NCBI GenBank assembly: GCA_046297935.1
Contig: JBKBHA010000007.1
Coordinates: 1-64,000, forward strand
Direction: 5' to 3'
From: CAYMZZ01 sp046297935
GTDB taxonomy: Bacteria; Bacteroidota; Bacteroidia; Chitinophagales; Chitinophagaceae
DNA length: 64,000 nucleotides
A model generated the notes under the pieces. The model was not told where the DNA came from. It saw nothing but the letters and a program-made list of their open reading frames with translations, and made no database searches. Positions 18,351 through 27,031 of this stretch are shown piece by piece (within the stretch, counting starts at the first letter, position 1; each line of letters begins with the position of its first letter). A program made the translations under genes and the position numbers.

Positions 18351-19322
18351 ATGGCCATGTTCAAGAACTACCTCAGCCTGATTAAGTTTTCGCATACCAT
18401 TTTTGCGATGCCCTTTGCGCTGATAGGATTTGCGTTAGGTATACAATCCATATTCGGCACAACAGAGGCGGTTTCTCTGGTACCAGGCTGGCACAGCCCG
18501 GTGTTGACAGCACAGGGGGAGCTGGAAGTAAAGGCAGTTTGGCGAGGATTATTGTTAATTAAACTACCGCTGGTACTGGCATGCATGGTATTTGCACGGA
18601 GTGCTGCCATGGCCTTTAACCGATACCTCGATCGTCGTTTCGATGCCAAAAATCCGAGAACGGCCATCCGGGAAATTCCAGCCGGAGTGATCAGTCCTCA
18701 AAGTGCATTGTTATTTACCATCGTCAATTGCATCCTGTTTGTGGGCGCTGCCTGGTTTATTAATCCCATTTGCTTTTATCTTTCTCCAGTGGCGCTGGCA
18801 GTTGTGTTGGGTTATAGTTATACCAAGCGATTTACGGCGCTTTGTCATTTGGTGTTAGGAGTTGGCTTGTCGTTGGCGCCAATAGGAGCCTTTCTGGCTG
18901 TAACGGGGGTATTTGCCTGGTTGCCTTTATTGTTTTCGCTGACGGTGATTTTTTGGGTGAGCGGCTTTGATATAATTTATGCTTTACAGGACGAGGAGTT
19001 TGACAGACGTGAGCAACTGCATAGTATACCGGCCCGGCTTGGAAAGGCAAAAGCTCTGCTGGTATCCCGCATATTGCACATGGCTAGTGCCATTTGTGTA
19101 TTCCTCGCAGGCTGGCTGGGTGAAATGGGCGGATTGTATTGGGTTGGATTTGCTCTTTTCTCCGGCATGTTGATCTACCAGCAGTCGATCGTAAAGCCCA
19201 CCGATTTGCGCAAGGTGAATCTCGCATTTATGACAGCTAATGGTATAGCATCGGTGGTTTTCGCTTTGTTGGTGATTGCAGATATTTGGTTTGGACATTC
19301 GTTGTTAAATCTCATTTTCTGA
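18351..19322 (+). CDS. UbiA-family prenyltransferase (menaquinone pathway, MqnP/MenA-type)
   Basis: An integral membrane prenyltransferase of 323 residues with eight or nine hydrophobic segments. The first Asp-rich motif is in AFNRYLDRRFDAKNPRTA (NxxxDxxxD), and the second is in DIIYALQDEEFDRRE. Together these bind Mg2+-prenyl diphosphate. The NPRTAIREIPAG sequence resembles UbiA and the MqnP branch more than MenA. In a Bacteroidetes organism this suggests a step in menaquinone synthesis, perhaps of the futalosine route; that assignment is inference. The start at 18351 follows the preceding stop by one base. The stop overlaps the start of ruvX (TGATG). Confidence 0.85.
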   Translation: MAMFKNYLSLIKFSHTIFAMPFALIGFALGIQSIFGTTEAVSLVPGWHSPVLTAQGELEVKAVWRGLLLIKLPLVLACMVFARSAAMAFNRYLDRRFDAKNPRTAIREIPAGVISPQSALLFTIVNCILFVGAAWFINPICFYLSPVALAVVLGYSYTKRFTALCHLVLGVGLSLAPIGAFLAVTGVFAWLPLLFSLTVIFWVSGFDIIYALQDEEFDRREQLHSIPARLGKAKALLVSRILHMASAICVFLAGWLGEMGGLYWVGFALFSGMLIYQQSIVKPTDLRKVNLAFMTANGIASVVFALLVIADIWFGHSLLNLIF

Positions 19323-19735
19323 TGGCCCGAATCCTCGCAATAGACTATGGAAAAAAGAGGACTGGTCTTGCCGTGACCGATCCACTCCAGATTATTGCGA
19401 CCGGGCTTCCTACGATCGACACGCTCCGACTTATGCCTTTTTTGCGCGAGTACCTGCCCAGGGAGCAGGTGGAAAGGGTGATAATTGGCGATCCCAGAAA
19501 CCTCGATGGAACAGATACCGATGCCACGCCTCTGGTGCAACATTTTCTTCAGGCTTTCAGGAAAATATTCCCGCAAATACCGATAGAAACAGTGGACGAG
19601 CGTCATTCTTCCCGCTTGGCGAAGGAAGCCATGCTGGAAATGGGGCTAAAGAAATCGCAGCGTCGTGAAAAGGGGCGGATCGACGAAATAGCGGCCACCC
19701 TGCTATTGCAGGAGTATCTGAAAAGCCGGTCCTGA
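19322..19735 (+). CDS. ruvX: Holliday junction resolvase-like RuvX (YqgF)
   Basis: 137 residues; an RNase H-fold protein, in E. coli tied to 16S rRNA 5' maturation and proposed as a Holliday-junction resolvase. The start at 19322 yields MARILAIDYGKKRTGLAVTD, the conserved N-terminus with the catalytic Asp. VERVIIGDPRNLDG, IPIETVDERHSS and the C-terminal GRIDEIAATLLLQEYL complete the family motifs. The ATG overlaps the stop of the prenyltransferase gene by one base, which suggests translational coupling. Confidence 0.95.
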   Translation: MARILAIDYGKKRTGLAVTDPLQIIATGLPTIDTLRLMPFLREYLPREQVERVIIGDPRNLDGTDTDATPLVQHFLQAFRKIFPQIPIETVDERHSSRLAKEAMLEMGLKKSQRREKGRIDEIAATLLLQEYLKSRS

Positions 19736-19777
19736 GTCCGTTTGACAATTATCAGTTAATTTTGCATTCAATACAGC

Positions 19778-20368
19778 ATGATGAACATGATTTTACCGAT
19801 CGTAGCCTATGGTCATCCCGTTTTACGTAAAGTGGCCGAAGATATTCAGGCCGACTATCCCGGGTTGGAAAAGCTGATCGCTGATATGTGGGAGACCATG
19901 TATGCCAGCAACGGTGTAGGATTGGCAGCACCCCAAATTAACCGCTCCATCCGTTTATTCGTAATTGATTCAGCACAGATGTTTAGCAACATGGATGAAG
20001 AGGAAAAGGCTGAGTATCCCGATGCACCCGGCATCAGGCAGGTGTTTATTAACGCCCACCTCGAAGAGTTAGATGGCGATGAATGGGCTTACAACGAAGG
20101 TTGCCTGAGCATACCCCGTATCAGAGAAGACATACGGCGGCAGGAGTCGGTAACGCTCCGCTATTGCGATGAGAATTTTGTGGAGAAGGTTGAATCATTT
20201 GAAGGGCTCACCGCCCGCGTGATCCTGCATGAGTATGACCATATAGACGGTAAACTTTTCATCGACCATATTTCACCTTTGAAAAGAAAATTGCTGAAGG
20301 GTAAACTCAACGATATTTCTAAAGGCAAGATCAGCGTTGATTACAAAATGATGTTTCCCGCAAAATAG
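19778..20368 (+). CDS. def: Peptide deformylase
   Basis: Removes the formyl group from nascent N-terminal Met. All three motifs are present: GVGLAAPQI (motif 1), EGCLSIP (motif 2, metal-binding Cys) and HEYDHIDG (motif 3, two metal-binding His and the catalytic Glu). The length is 196 residues from 19778; the ATG at 19787 (MILPIVAYGHPVLRK, 193 residues) is equally plausible, since many family members begin there. A TAATTTTG box at 19757-19764 could be the promoter. The next gene starts 3 nt after the stop. Confidence 0.96.
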   Translation: MMNMILPIVAYGHPVLRKVAEDIQADYPGLEKLIADMWETMYASNGVGLAAPQINRSIRLFVIDSAQMFSNMDEEEKAEYPDAPGIRQVFINAHLEELDGDEWAYNEGCLSIPRIREDIRRQESVTLRYCDENFVEKVESFEGLTARVILHEYDHIDGKLFIDHISPLKRKLLKGKLNDISKGKISVDYKMMFPAK

Positions 20369-20371
20369 TAC

Positions 20372-21319
20372 ATGCGGTATCTTCTTAATTTATTTGCTGC
20401 GCTGGCCCTTTCTGTCAGCGTCAGGGCCCAACAAACCGATTCCCTGGAACTGGAACGTCTGGCCCGCATGGTATCCCTGACTGAAGTGGTGGTACGTACC
20501 GACGTCAATGTGCCGGGTTTGATCGATCGTCTGAGAAATGACACTACCTTCTATAAGGCTTTTCGTAACCTGCGCGTGTTGTCATTTACAAGCAGAAATG
20601 ATGTGCGCATGTTGGATAAGAAAGGCAGGCTCCAGGCCAGCCTGGAAAGCACTACGCGACAGCATCGTAGCCGGGGATGCCGTAGCATGCAAACCCTGAA
20701 CGAAAAATCAACCGGTGATTTCTTTGATCGCAACGGCGCCTATAATTACTACACAGCCGAACTATACGCCAGCCTGTTTTTTACGCGCGATACAGTGTGT
20801 GGAGAAGACAATATCGTTTCAGGCACGCGGTTTTCTCCGCGCGGCAAAAAAGGCCTTGCCAAGCACAAGGAGCAACTAAAGCTGCTATTCTTTAATCCAG
20901 GTAAGCGTATACCCGGCATTCCGCTAATGAACGACCGAAAAATCGATCCCTTTGATCCTGCTACTGCCGAACTGTATGATTTTGTGATTGACCAGGTAGA
21001 CTACCAGCAGAAGCAGGCTTATAAATTCAGCATCAGGGCTCGGGACGATTTGAGGGCGGGGCAACGCGACAAGATAGTGATCGACGAAATGATTACCTGG
21101 TTCGATGCGAGGTCGATGGATATCATGGCTCGCACTTACCACATGAGTTACGACGCCGGGGTATACGATTTTGAGGTGTTTATGGAAGTGGAAATGACCC
21201 GTTTTCGTGAATACCTCGTGCCCTCCACCATCCGTTACAAGGGCAATTGGGATGTTGCGTTTAAGCCCCGCGAACGTGGCATTTTTACAGCCACGCTTTC
21301 CGAATTCAGCGAACAATGA
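20372..21319 (+). CDS. Secreted protein of unknown function
   Basis: 315 residues with a signal peptide cleaved after about residue 19 (LFAALALSVSVRAQ). I do not recognise a family. The mature part has many Arg and Asp and a segment TDVNVPGLIDRLRNDTTFYK. It continues with mixed alpha/beta content, including FSIRARDDLRAGQRDKIVID and a repeated pattern of long strands near the C-terminus (YDFEVFMEVEMTRFREYLVP), suggestive of a periplasmic beta-sandwich. There is no lipobox, membrane helix or T9SS tail. It begins 3 nt after def, so the two share a transcript. It converges on rluD, the two genes abutting end to end. Confidence 0.7.
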   Translation: MRYLLNLFAALALSVSVRAQQTDSLELERLARMVSLTEVVVRTDVNVPGLIDRLRNDTTFYKAFRNLRVLSFTSRNDVRMLDKKGRLQASLESTTRQHRSRGCRSMQTLNEKSTGDFFDRNGAYNYYTAELYASLFFTRDTVCGEDNIVSGTRFSPRGKKGLAKHKEQLKLLFFNPGKRIPGIPLMNDRKIDPFDPATAELYDFVIDQVDYQQKQAYKFSIRARDDLRAGQRDKIVIDEMITWFDARSMDIMARTYHMSYDAGVYDFEVFMEVEMTRFREYLVPSTIRYKGNWDVAFKPRERGIFTATLSEFSEQ

Positions 21320-22396
21320 TTAGTGGGACGTTTTGTAACCTGTATTGGAAACGTACTTACGCCATTTTTCAATGAGTTCACTCATATCTGCCGGTAGTGG
21401 TGCTTCAAACAACACCGGTTCGTTGGTCTCCGGGTGTATAAATCCCAGCGTGCGTGCGTGCAATGCCTGACGGGGACAAATGGCGAAGCAGTTTTCTACA
21501 AATTGTTTGTATTTGGCAAAAACAGTTCCCTTTACAATTTTGTCGCCACCATAAAAATCATCGCTGAACAGGGGATGGCCGATATGTTTCATATGAACCC
21601 TGATCTGGTGCGTGCGTCCTGTTTCGAGCACGCACTGAACCAACGTAACGTAGCCAAATCTTTCCAGTACTTCGTAATGGGTTATGGCCTCTTTCCCATG
21701 GTCGCCCTCGGGATAGGCTTCAAATAATTTGCGAAAGCGCTGATGCCGCCCCACATGAGCTACAATTGTTCCACTGTCCGCCTCCATATCGCCCCATACC
21801 AGGGCCATGTATTGCCGCTGGATAGTATGGTCAAAGAACTGTTTGGCCAACTGTCGCATGGCCTTATCGGTTTTTGCGAGAACCAGAAGACCGCTGGTGT
21901 TTTTGTCGATCCGGTGAACGAGGCCAAAGCGCGGCAGGCTTTCTTCGGAAATGCCTGGCTGTTGCTGTTGCAGATAATAAGCCACACCGTTCAGCAGGGT
22001 ACCGGAATAATTACCGCTTCCCGGGTGCACAACCATGCCCGCAGGCTTATTGATGATCATCAAAGAGGAGTCTTCATACACTATATTCAGCTCCATTTTT
22101 TCCGGCACTACGTCAGTATCTTCCGGACTCATATCGCTATACACCAGTATATCTTCCAGTGCTTTCACCTTGTAATTGGGTCGTACGGACTTACCGTTTA
22201 CCAACACCATACCCGCATTGATCGCCTGCTGCAATTTGTTACGCGTGGCGCCTTCAATCCGGTTCATCAGGAATTTGTCGATGCGCAGAGGCTCCTGACC
22301 CTTATCGGTGCGGAAGCTAAATCGCTCATAGAGCTCGTCGCCGGCTTCCGTAGCGTCCCGGTCCGGTTCTGGTAAAGGCTGACTTTGATCTGACAT
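21320..22396 (-). CDS. rluD: RluD-type 23S rRNA pseudouridine synthase
   Basis: 358 residues from ATG 22396. An S4 RNA-binding domain (LRIDKFLMNRIEGATRNKLQ) is followed by the RluA-family catalytic domain with GLVHRIDKNTSGLLVLAKT, where Asp after HRI is the catalytic residue. TGRTHQIRVHMKHIGHPL is the second signature. These enzymes make the pseudouridines of helix 69 in 23S rRNA (RluD). The subfamily call rests on length and the S4 domain. The longer start at 22414 falls inside the promoter's -7 box, so it cannot be translated from that promoter. Confidence 0.92.
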   Translation of the reverse strand: MSDQSQPLPEPDRDATEAGDELYERFSFRTDKGQEPLRIDKFLMNRIEGATRNKLQQAINAGMVLVNGKSVRPNYKVKALEDILVYSDMSPEDTDVVPEKMELNIVYEDSSLMIINKPAGMVVHPGSGNYSGTLLNGVAYYLQQQQPGISEESLPRFGLVHRIDKNTSGLLVLAKTDKAMRQLAKQFFDHTIQRQYMALVWGDMEADSGTIVAHVGRHQRFRKLFEAYPEGDHGKEAITHYEVLERFGYVTLVQCVLETGRTHQIRVHMKHIGHPLFSDDFYGGDKIVKGTVFAKYKQFVENCFAICPRQALHARTLGFIHPETNEPVLFEAPLPADMSELIEKWRKYVSNTGYKTSH

Positions 22397-22411
22397 GCAT
22401 CGAATTTTGCG

Positions 22412-22445
22412 CAAAGGTAAAGCTTCGGCTTTTTAATTAATTTTG
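22412..22445. promoter_or_regulatory. Divergent -7 boxes for rluD and lipB
   Basis: TACCTTTG lies on the minus strand at 22419-22412 and points to rluD. TAATTTTG lies on the plus strand at 22438-22445 and points to lipB. The -33 elements are not clear for either. Confidence 0.5.
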
Positions 22446-22498
22446 CTGCTTGCTGGTCGCCATCTGAGCAGAAACCGGCTACTTACAATTGAATATTC

Positions 22499-23227
22499 AT
22501 GCAAAATGTACTGTTTCGTGACCTGGGTAATATGTCTTACAAAGATGCCTGGGATTTGCAGGAGTTGCTGATGCAGGAAAACCTCGCGGTGAAAGCGGCG
22601 CGGCGCCAGGCAGAGGAACAGGGATCGGCTTTCGAAGGCGAAACCCGGCACTATCTTTTATATGTGGAACACCCGCCCGTGTTTACATTGGGCAAAAGCG
22701 GAAATGAGGGCAATGTGTTGATGAGTGAAGAACACCTGAAGCGAATGGGCATTGAATATTTCCGAACCAACCGGGGCGGCGATATTACTTTTCACGGGCC
22801 GGAACAACTGGTAGGTTATCCAATCTTCGATCTTGAGCATTTTTACACCGATATCGGCAAATACCTTCGCAATATTGAAGAGGTAGTTATTAGAACGCTG
22901 GCTGATTATGGCCTGAGTGGCAGCCGGTCTGCTGGCGAAACAGGTGTTTGGCTCGATCCTGATATAAAAGGGCGGGAGCGAAAAATCTGCGCAATAGGTG
23001 TTCGAAGCAGCAGATGGATTACCATGCACGGCTTTGCGTTGAACGTAAACACCAACCTCGATTATTTTAACATGATTGTGCCCTGCGGCATACCCGATAA
23101 ACAGGTTACTTCACTTGAAAAGGAATTGGGCGGCAGGGTAGATATGGCGGAAGTAAAATCGCATGTGGCCCGCCATTTTGAAGAGGTGTTCGATATCAGC
23201 TTAATGCCCTGGCTGCAGGAAGCTTAA
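22499..23227 (+). CDS. lipB: Octanoyltransferase LipB
   Basis: Transfers octanoate from acyl carrier protein to lipoyl domains of 2-oxoacid dehydrogenases and the glycine cleavage H protein. 242 residues, slightly longer than usual because of an N-terminal extension (QRQ-like charged helix around residue 35). Motifs: NRGGDITFHGPEQLVGYPI (a Glu replaces the common Gly in HGPGQ), KICAIGVRSSRWITMHG with the catalytic Lys, and IVPCGI with the catalytic Cys. The stop codon overlaps the stop of the convergent gene by 3 bases. Confidence 0.95.
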   Translation: MQNVLFRDLGNMSYKDAWDLQELLMQENLAVKAARRQAEEQGSAFEGETRHYLLYVEHPPVFTLGKSGNEGNVLMSEEHLKRMGIEYFRTNRGGDITFHGPEQLVGYPIFDLEHFYTDIGKYLRNIEEVVIRTLADYGLSGSRSAGETGVWLDPDIKGRERKICAIGVRSSRWITMHGFALNVNTNLDYFNMIVPCGIPDKQVTSLEKELGGRVDMAEVKSHVARHFEEVFDISLMPWLQEA

Positions 23228-23949
23228 AATTCTTTCGGCAAAAAGAATTTATTCTTTTCTTTCAGCTTGCCTTCCTCATACAGCTCAAAATTGAACCAAC
23301 CTGAGCTGCCAAAGTTTGATTTATCCAGTTGAAATCGCTGCCGTGGCATATCCTTGAGCTCAAACAACAACTCATCTTCTAAAGTGAATACTTTGATGCT
23401 GTACTTTTTAATGTCAGCGTCCGGTAAGGTCACTTTAATATAACCGTTGCTGTTGGTGAAGATATGGGGAGAAGGTATCCAACGTACGGGCTTGGGTTTG
23501 TTGTCGTTGCCAACACTGGGGGCACTATTAACCGAATCTACAAAATTCGGCATCTGAAAGATTTTCGTGTTTTGTTGCTTTTGCAATCGCGCCGCAACCA
23601 GGCTGCTGGTATCCCATACCGGACGTTTTGAATCACTGAAAAAATATACACCCTTGTCCAGTTGAATATAGATCCGATAAAACATCCGGTCGTTGTTCGC
23701 TTTGTTGTCTACATACCCGTTCTCCGGGCTGCTGGGGTCTGCTACAGAAAGAATGGTCTTAAAGTTTTTCAAACTGTCGAAAGAACGTTGAATGTTAATT
23801 TGTCTCACATTTTCGAAATTGTTAACCCAGCCCAGTACAATCCTGTTTTCGCCTATGTTGCGCACCGAAAAATTGGGCAGTGTGTCCTGCGCCATGATCG
23901 CCAATGGAAAAAATAATAAGGGTATCAGGTATGCTGTCAATTTCTTCAT
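23224..23949 (-). CDS. Secreted protein with a fibronectin-III-like segment
   Basis: 241 residues; signal peptide MKKLTAYLIPLLFFPLAIMAQ starts at 23949 (an upstream in-frame start adds 11 residues). The segment PNFSVRNIGENRIVLGWVNN and IQRSFDSLKNFKTIL looks like a fibronectin type III module, as often found in Bacteroidetes periplasmic proteins. The C-terminal part (SNGYIKVTLPDADIKKYSI and FELYEEGKLKEKNKF) resembles a second beta-sandwich. There is no catalytic motif, lipobox or T9SS tail. The function is unknown. Confidence 0.7.
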   Translation of the reverse strand: MKKLTAYLIPLLFFPLAIMAQDTLPNFSVRNIGENRIVLGWVNNFENVRQINIQRSFDSLKNFKTILSVADPSSPENGYVDNKANNDRMFYRIYIQLDKGVYFFSDSKRPVWDTSSLVAARLQKQQNTKIFQMPNFVDSVNSAPSVGNDNKPKPVRWIPSPHIFTNSNGYIKVTLPDADIKKYSIKVFTLEDELLFELKDMPRQRFQLDKSNFGSSGWFNFELYEEGKLKEKNKFFLPKEF

Positions 23950-24012
23950 AGTAGGATATGCCGTCGTTTTCGACTTTCTCAAACATTCAAAGATAATATT
24001 ATAACATCAGAA

Positions 24013-24894
24013 TTAATAGACCAGCCGGCCTTCCAGTGATTGATTTCCCTGAAGTCCGCCACTATGTATCAGCAGAAGACGTGCATGATCAGGAAAATGG
24101 CCCGCTGCTAACAACGCTTCCATGGCGTAAAATAGTTTACCGGTGTATACAAAATCGGAAGGAATATGGGTCTTTCGATAGAATTCATTCATAAAATCAA
24201 TCAATTGAGGGCTGTATTTTGCATAGCCTCCAAAACTAAATTCGCGAAGTATATGCCAGTTTACATCGGTGGTTGTTAACAAATTGCTAACCCTTGCCTC
24301 CAGTTCAGGATGGCCGCTGAGTGCAGAAATTCCTGTAATGTGATGTTGTTTAAAACATCGATTGATCAACCCTGCCAGCATGGTGCCGGTGCCTACGGCA
24401 CAAAGCAGATGTGTAAAAGGGCTGTTCATCTGATCCAGTATGCCGGATGCTCCAAGGGCTCCATTTATTCCATATCCTCCTGCCGGCACCTGATAAATGG
24501 ATTCATCATCCAGATCTGCAGGTAGTTTTTCGAGATCATAGTCTGCTCGAGGCAGAAAGCGCAATTTCATGCCATAATCAGCGGCAAGTTGTAAGGTAGC
24601 CGACCATTTCAACGGTTCTTCACCTCTTATCAAACCAGTGCAGGGAATGCCTTCCGACGCACAAGCGGCGGCCGTTGCAACTATATGGTTGGACCAGGGT
24701 CCACCCCAGGTGACCAGTTCGGCGGCGTTTCGCTTTTTTGCATCCTCAAGATAAAAACGCAGTTTGAACCATTTGTTGCCCGAAATGACCGGATGCAATA
24801 GATCGAGTCGAAGTACCTGCACCTCCTGAACAGAAGGGTAGAACTGCGAAAGATCATTCAGCGGAACCGGTAAATGAGGACGGAATGAAGTCAT
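24013..24894 (-). CDS. PLP-dependent D-cysteine desulfhydrase/ACC deaminase family enzyme
   Basis: 293 residues of the tryptophan-synthase-beta fold. The PLP-binding Lys lies in VISGNKWFKLRFYLEDAK (near residue 41). WGGPWSNHIVATAAACAS is the substrate and phosphate-side motif, and CAVGTGTMLAGLINRC is the glycine-rich phosphate cup. Family members deaminate 1-aminocyclopropane-1-carboxylate or desulfhydrate D-cysteine. In a non-plant-associated Bacteroidetes organism D-cysteine desulfhydrase is the likelier reaction, but the sequence alone cannot decide. It is divergent from the nucleotidyltransferase gene. Confidence 0.85.
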   Translation of the reverse strand: MTSFRPHLPVPLNDLSQFYPSVQEVQVLRLDLLHPVISGNKWFKLRFYLEDAKKRNAAELVTWGGPWSNHIVATAAACASEGIPCTGLIRGEEPLKWSATLQLAADYGMKLRFLPRADYDLEKLPADLDDESIYQVPAGGYGINGALGASGILDQMNSPFTHLLCAVGTGTMLAGLINRCFKQHHITGISALSGHPELEARVSNLLTTTDVNWHILREFSFGGYAKYSPQLIDFMNEFYRKTHIPSDFVYTGKLFYAMEALLAAGHFPDHARLLLIHSGGLQGNQSLEGRLVY

Positions 24895-24949
24895 AAAACA
24901 CTATGAGCCTTGGGTATTTTACTTTATTTTGTGCCGCAAATTAACCATT

Positions 24950-25846
24950 ATGCAACCTACCTTAGTGATTCTCGCAGCCGGCATGGCCTCGCGTTACGGA
25001 AGTATGAAACAAATCCAGGGATTTGGCCCCGGTGGCGAAACCATTATGGATTATTCCATTTATGATGCCATCCGTTCAGGATTCGGAAAAATAGTGTTTG
25101 TGATCCGGCGCGAATTTGCAGACAATTTCAAATCCATTTTCGAGCCAAAATTACAGGGAAAGGTACAGACCGCGTATGTGTATCAGGATATGGATGCGTA
25201 CACAGAAGGATACGAGTTTCCCAAAGAGCGGCAAAAGCCCTGGGGTACTTCGCATGCTGTGCTTTGTGCTATGGAAGAAGTAGGTGAGCCATTTGCTGTG
25301 ATCAATGCCGATGATTTTTACGGACATAATGCATTTGACAGAGCAGCCGAGTTCCTGACGAAAGATTGCAGCGAAAAAAATTATGCCATTATAGGCTATG
25401 ATTTGTTGCGCACACTGTCTGAGCACGGAACCGTTAACCGTGGGGTTTGCAGTTTGGATAAACTGGGCAACCTGGCTGCAATTACCGAACGCATCAACAT
25501 CGCCAAAAAGGACGGCAAGATTCTGGTAGAAGACGGTCTGGAACCAAAAGAACTTCCGATGGACACGAGGGTTTCAATGAACTTCTGGTGTTTTCATCCT
25601 TCCTATTTTTCCTATACCCAGCAATTGTTCAGGGAGTTTCTAGCCAACCATGGCCAGGAAATGAAATCTGAATTCTTTATTCCAATCGTTGCCGACCGGT
25701 TTATTAAGGAAGGCGGAAGGGTGGAGATTATACCAACCACTTCCAACTGGTTTGGCGTTACGTACAAGGAAGATGCGCCGTTTGTAGAACAGAGTCTTCG
25801 TACGTTGATCAATGCTGGAGAGTACCCTGAGTATCTTTGGAAATAA
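24950..25846 (+). CDS. Sugar-phosphate nucleotidyltransferase family protein
   Basis: 298 residues from ATG 24950. The N-terminus, TLVILAAGMASRYGSMKQIQ, is the G-x-G/A-x-R-x(5)-K-type nucleotide signature of NTP transferases. INADDFYGHNAF holds the metal-binding Asp-Asp. KPWGTSHAVLCAMEEV is a conserved substrate-site stretch. The C-terminal part has no hexapeptide repeats, so it is a one-domain transferase. The sugar and nucleotide cannot be told from the sequence. A terminator follows, and the genes on both sides are transcribed the other way. Confidence 0.85.
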   Translation: MQPTLVILAAGMASRYGSMKQIQGFGPGGETIMDYSIYDAIRSGFGKIVFVIRREFADNFKSIFEPKLQGKVQTAYVYQDMDAYTEGYEFPKERQKPWGTSHAVLCAMEEVGEPFAVINADDFYGHNAFDRAAEFLTKDCSEKNYAIIGYDLLRTLSEHGTVNRGVCSLDKLGNLAAITERINIAKKDGKILVEDGLEPKELPMDTRVSMNFWCFHPSYFSYTQQLFREFLANHGQEMKSEFFIPIVADRFIKEGGRVEIIPTTSNWFGVTYKEDAPFVEQSLRTLINAGEYPEYLWK

Positions 25847-25862
25847 ACTGGATAAAGAAAAA

Positions 25863-25897
25863 AAGCGGGGCTGATCAAATCAACCCCGCTTTTTTTA
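25863..25897. terminator. Terminator between the nucleotidyltransferase and protease genes
   Basis: AGCGGGG and CCCCGCT arms (25864-25870 and 25884-25890), extended by a mismatched inner stem, are followed by seven T. The A-rich upstream flank makes it usable for the convergent protease gene as well. Confidence 0.85.
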
Positions 25898-27031
25898 TTG
25901 TGCCAGATCGGCTTTAACTACATAAATGAAATCTTTTATTTTCTCTACCTGCTGCACTTTGTTCAGGTGTGAGATGCTGGAACGTGTAGGCAATTTCACG
26001 CCTTCGTAGATCTTGTTTTTCCGAAGGTCTTCCAGTGCTGCAAAAATATACTTTGACTGCACAGCAAAGGTTGCGCCCTGCACCTTGGTTTCACGGGCGG
26101 AGAGTATGCCTATTACTTCGCCGCGATTGTTGAATACCGGGCCTCCACTGTTGCCGGGGTTAGCTGGCACAGCTATCTGGCAACTCAGCGTGTCGCCCCG
26201 GTAGCCGGTGCTCGCACTCAGGTAGCCTTCCCCATATACTATCTCATCGCGAGGGAATCCGAGAGTAAACACGGGTTCCGCCAATTGAGAAGTTCCTTTT
26301 CTTATTCCATACGGAAGTGAGCTGACCGATTTGTAGCGGGGGTCATCGATTTTGATGAACGCCACATCGCGGTTTACATCGAGCTTCACCACAAATGCAC
26401 GAAATTCCTGGCCTTTGTTGTTCACCACACGCACGTTCTTCGATTTTTGAACAATATGGGCATTAGTAATCATCAGTCCTTTTCCGTCAATCAGAAACCC
26501 GGTTCCGCCCACTTTTGCTTCAAAAGCGGCCGCCTCGGTCAGGTTCATAAGGGAATCCTTCACCCTATCAATATCTTTTTTCACCTCTTTCAACTGACCT
26601 TCGTGGGAAGAAAGTTGGTAGCTGAGTTGTTCGAGGCCTGAATTACTGTCTTTAGCAGGAGAAAATTTCCAGATCAACGAGTTAAAAGTGATGGCTGTAA
26701 TGCCGGCAATTGTAGCCGCGATAGCGGCAACCCTGCGATAACGTGTCCATAAATAAACGAGGCGCGCCTTCCTGCTTGGGCGGTCCGCCGGTATTTGATG
26801 AGTTTCGGCCAGATCATGGTGAATATTGTGCAGGCTTTGCCTGAACTGTTGGCGCTCTGCAAACCGATTCATCTGTTGTAGAAACAAGGTATGCTCCACT
26901 ACCAGTTGATCCACTTCGCTGTTTGACTTGCGCAGATTTTCAAACTGCAGGCGCTCTTCCGGCCCCATTTCGCCGCGGATATAGCGTTCTACCGCGTCAA
27001 GCATCGTCAGTTCATGTTGCTCATTCATCAC
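25895..27031 (-). CDS. Membrane-anchored trypsin-like protease with anti-sigma-like N-terminus
   Basis: 378 residues. Residues 1-100 are cytoplasmic, charged and helical (LDAVERYIRGEMGPEERLQF), like the N-terminal part of Bacteroidetes anti-sigma factors, but without a zinc motif. One membrane helix follows (about 101-121, VAAIAATIAGITAITFNSLI), then a heptad-rich stalk (133-165) and an HtrA/S1C protease domain. The triad is visible: His192 in TNAHIV, Asp222 in NRDVAFIK, Ser295 in GNSGGPVF. No PDZ domain is present. The start overlaps the sigma-factor gene by 11 nt, so the two are cotranscribed and probably translationally coupled. Its role as a stress-responsive anti-sigma factor is inferred from position and topology. 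Confidence 0.8.
   Translation of the reverse strand: MMNEQHELTMLDAVERYIRGEMGPEERLQFENLRKSNSEVDQLVVEHTLFLQQMNRFAERQQFRQSLHNIHHDLAETHQIPADRPSRKARLVYLWTRYRRVAAIAATIAGITAITFNSLIWKFSPAKDSNSGLEQLSYQLSSHEGQLKEVKKDIDRVKDSLMNLTEAAAFEAKVGGTGFLIDGKGLMITNAHIVQKSKNVRVVNNKGQEFRAFVVKLDVNRDVAFIKIDDPRYKSVSSLPYGIRKGTSQLAEPVFTLGFPRDEIVYGEGYLSASTGYRGDTLSCQIAVPANPGNSGGPVFNNRGEVIGILSARETKVQGATFAVQSKYIFAALEDLRKNKIYEGVKLPTRSSISHLNKVQQVEKIKDFIYVVKADLAQ

Noticed and set aside
21743..22375. 210-codon plus-strand frame inside rluD
   Set aside because: Antisense to the pseudouridine synthase; no motif and atypical His/Gln-rich sequence.
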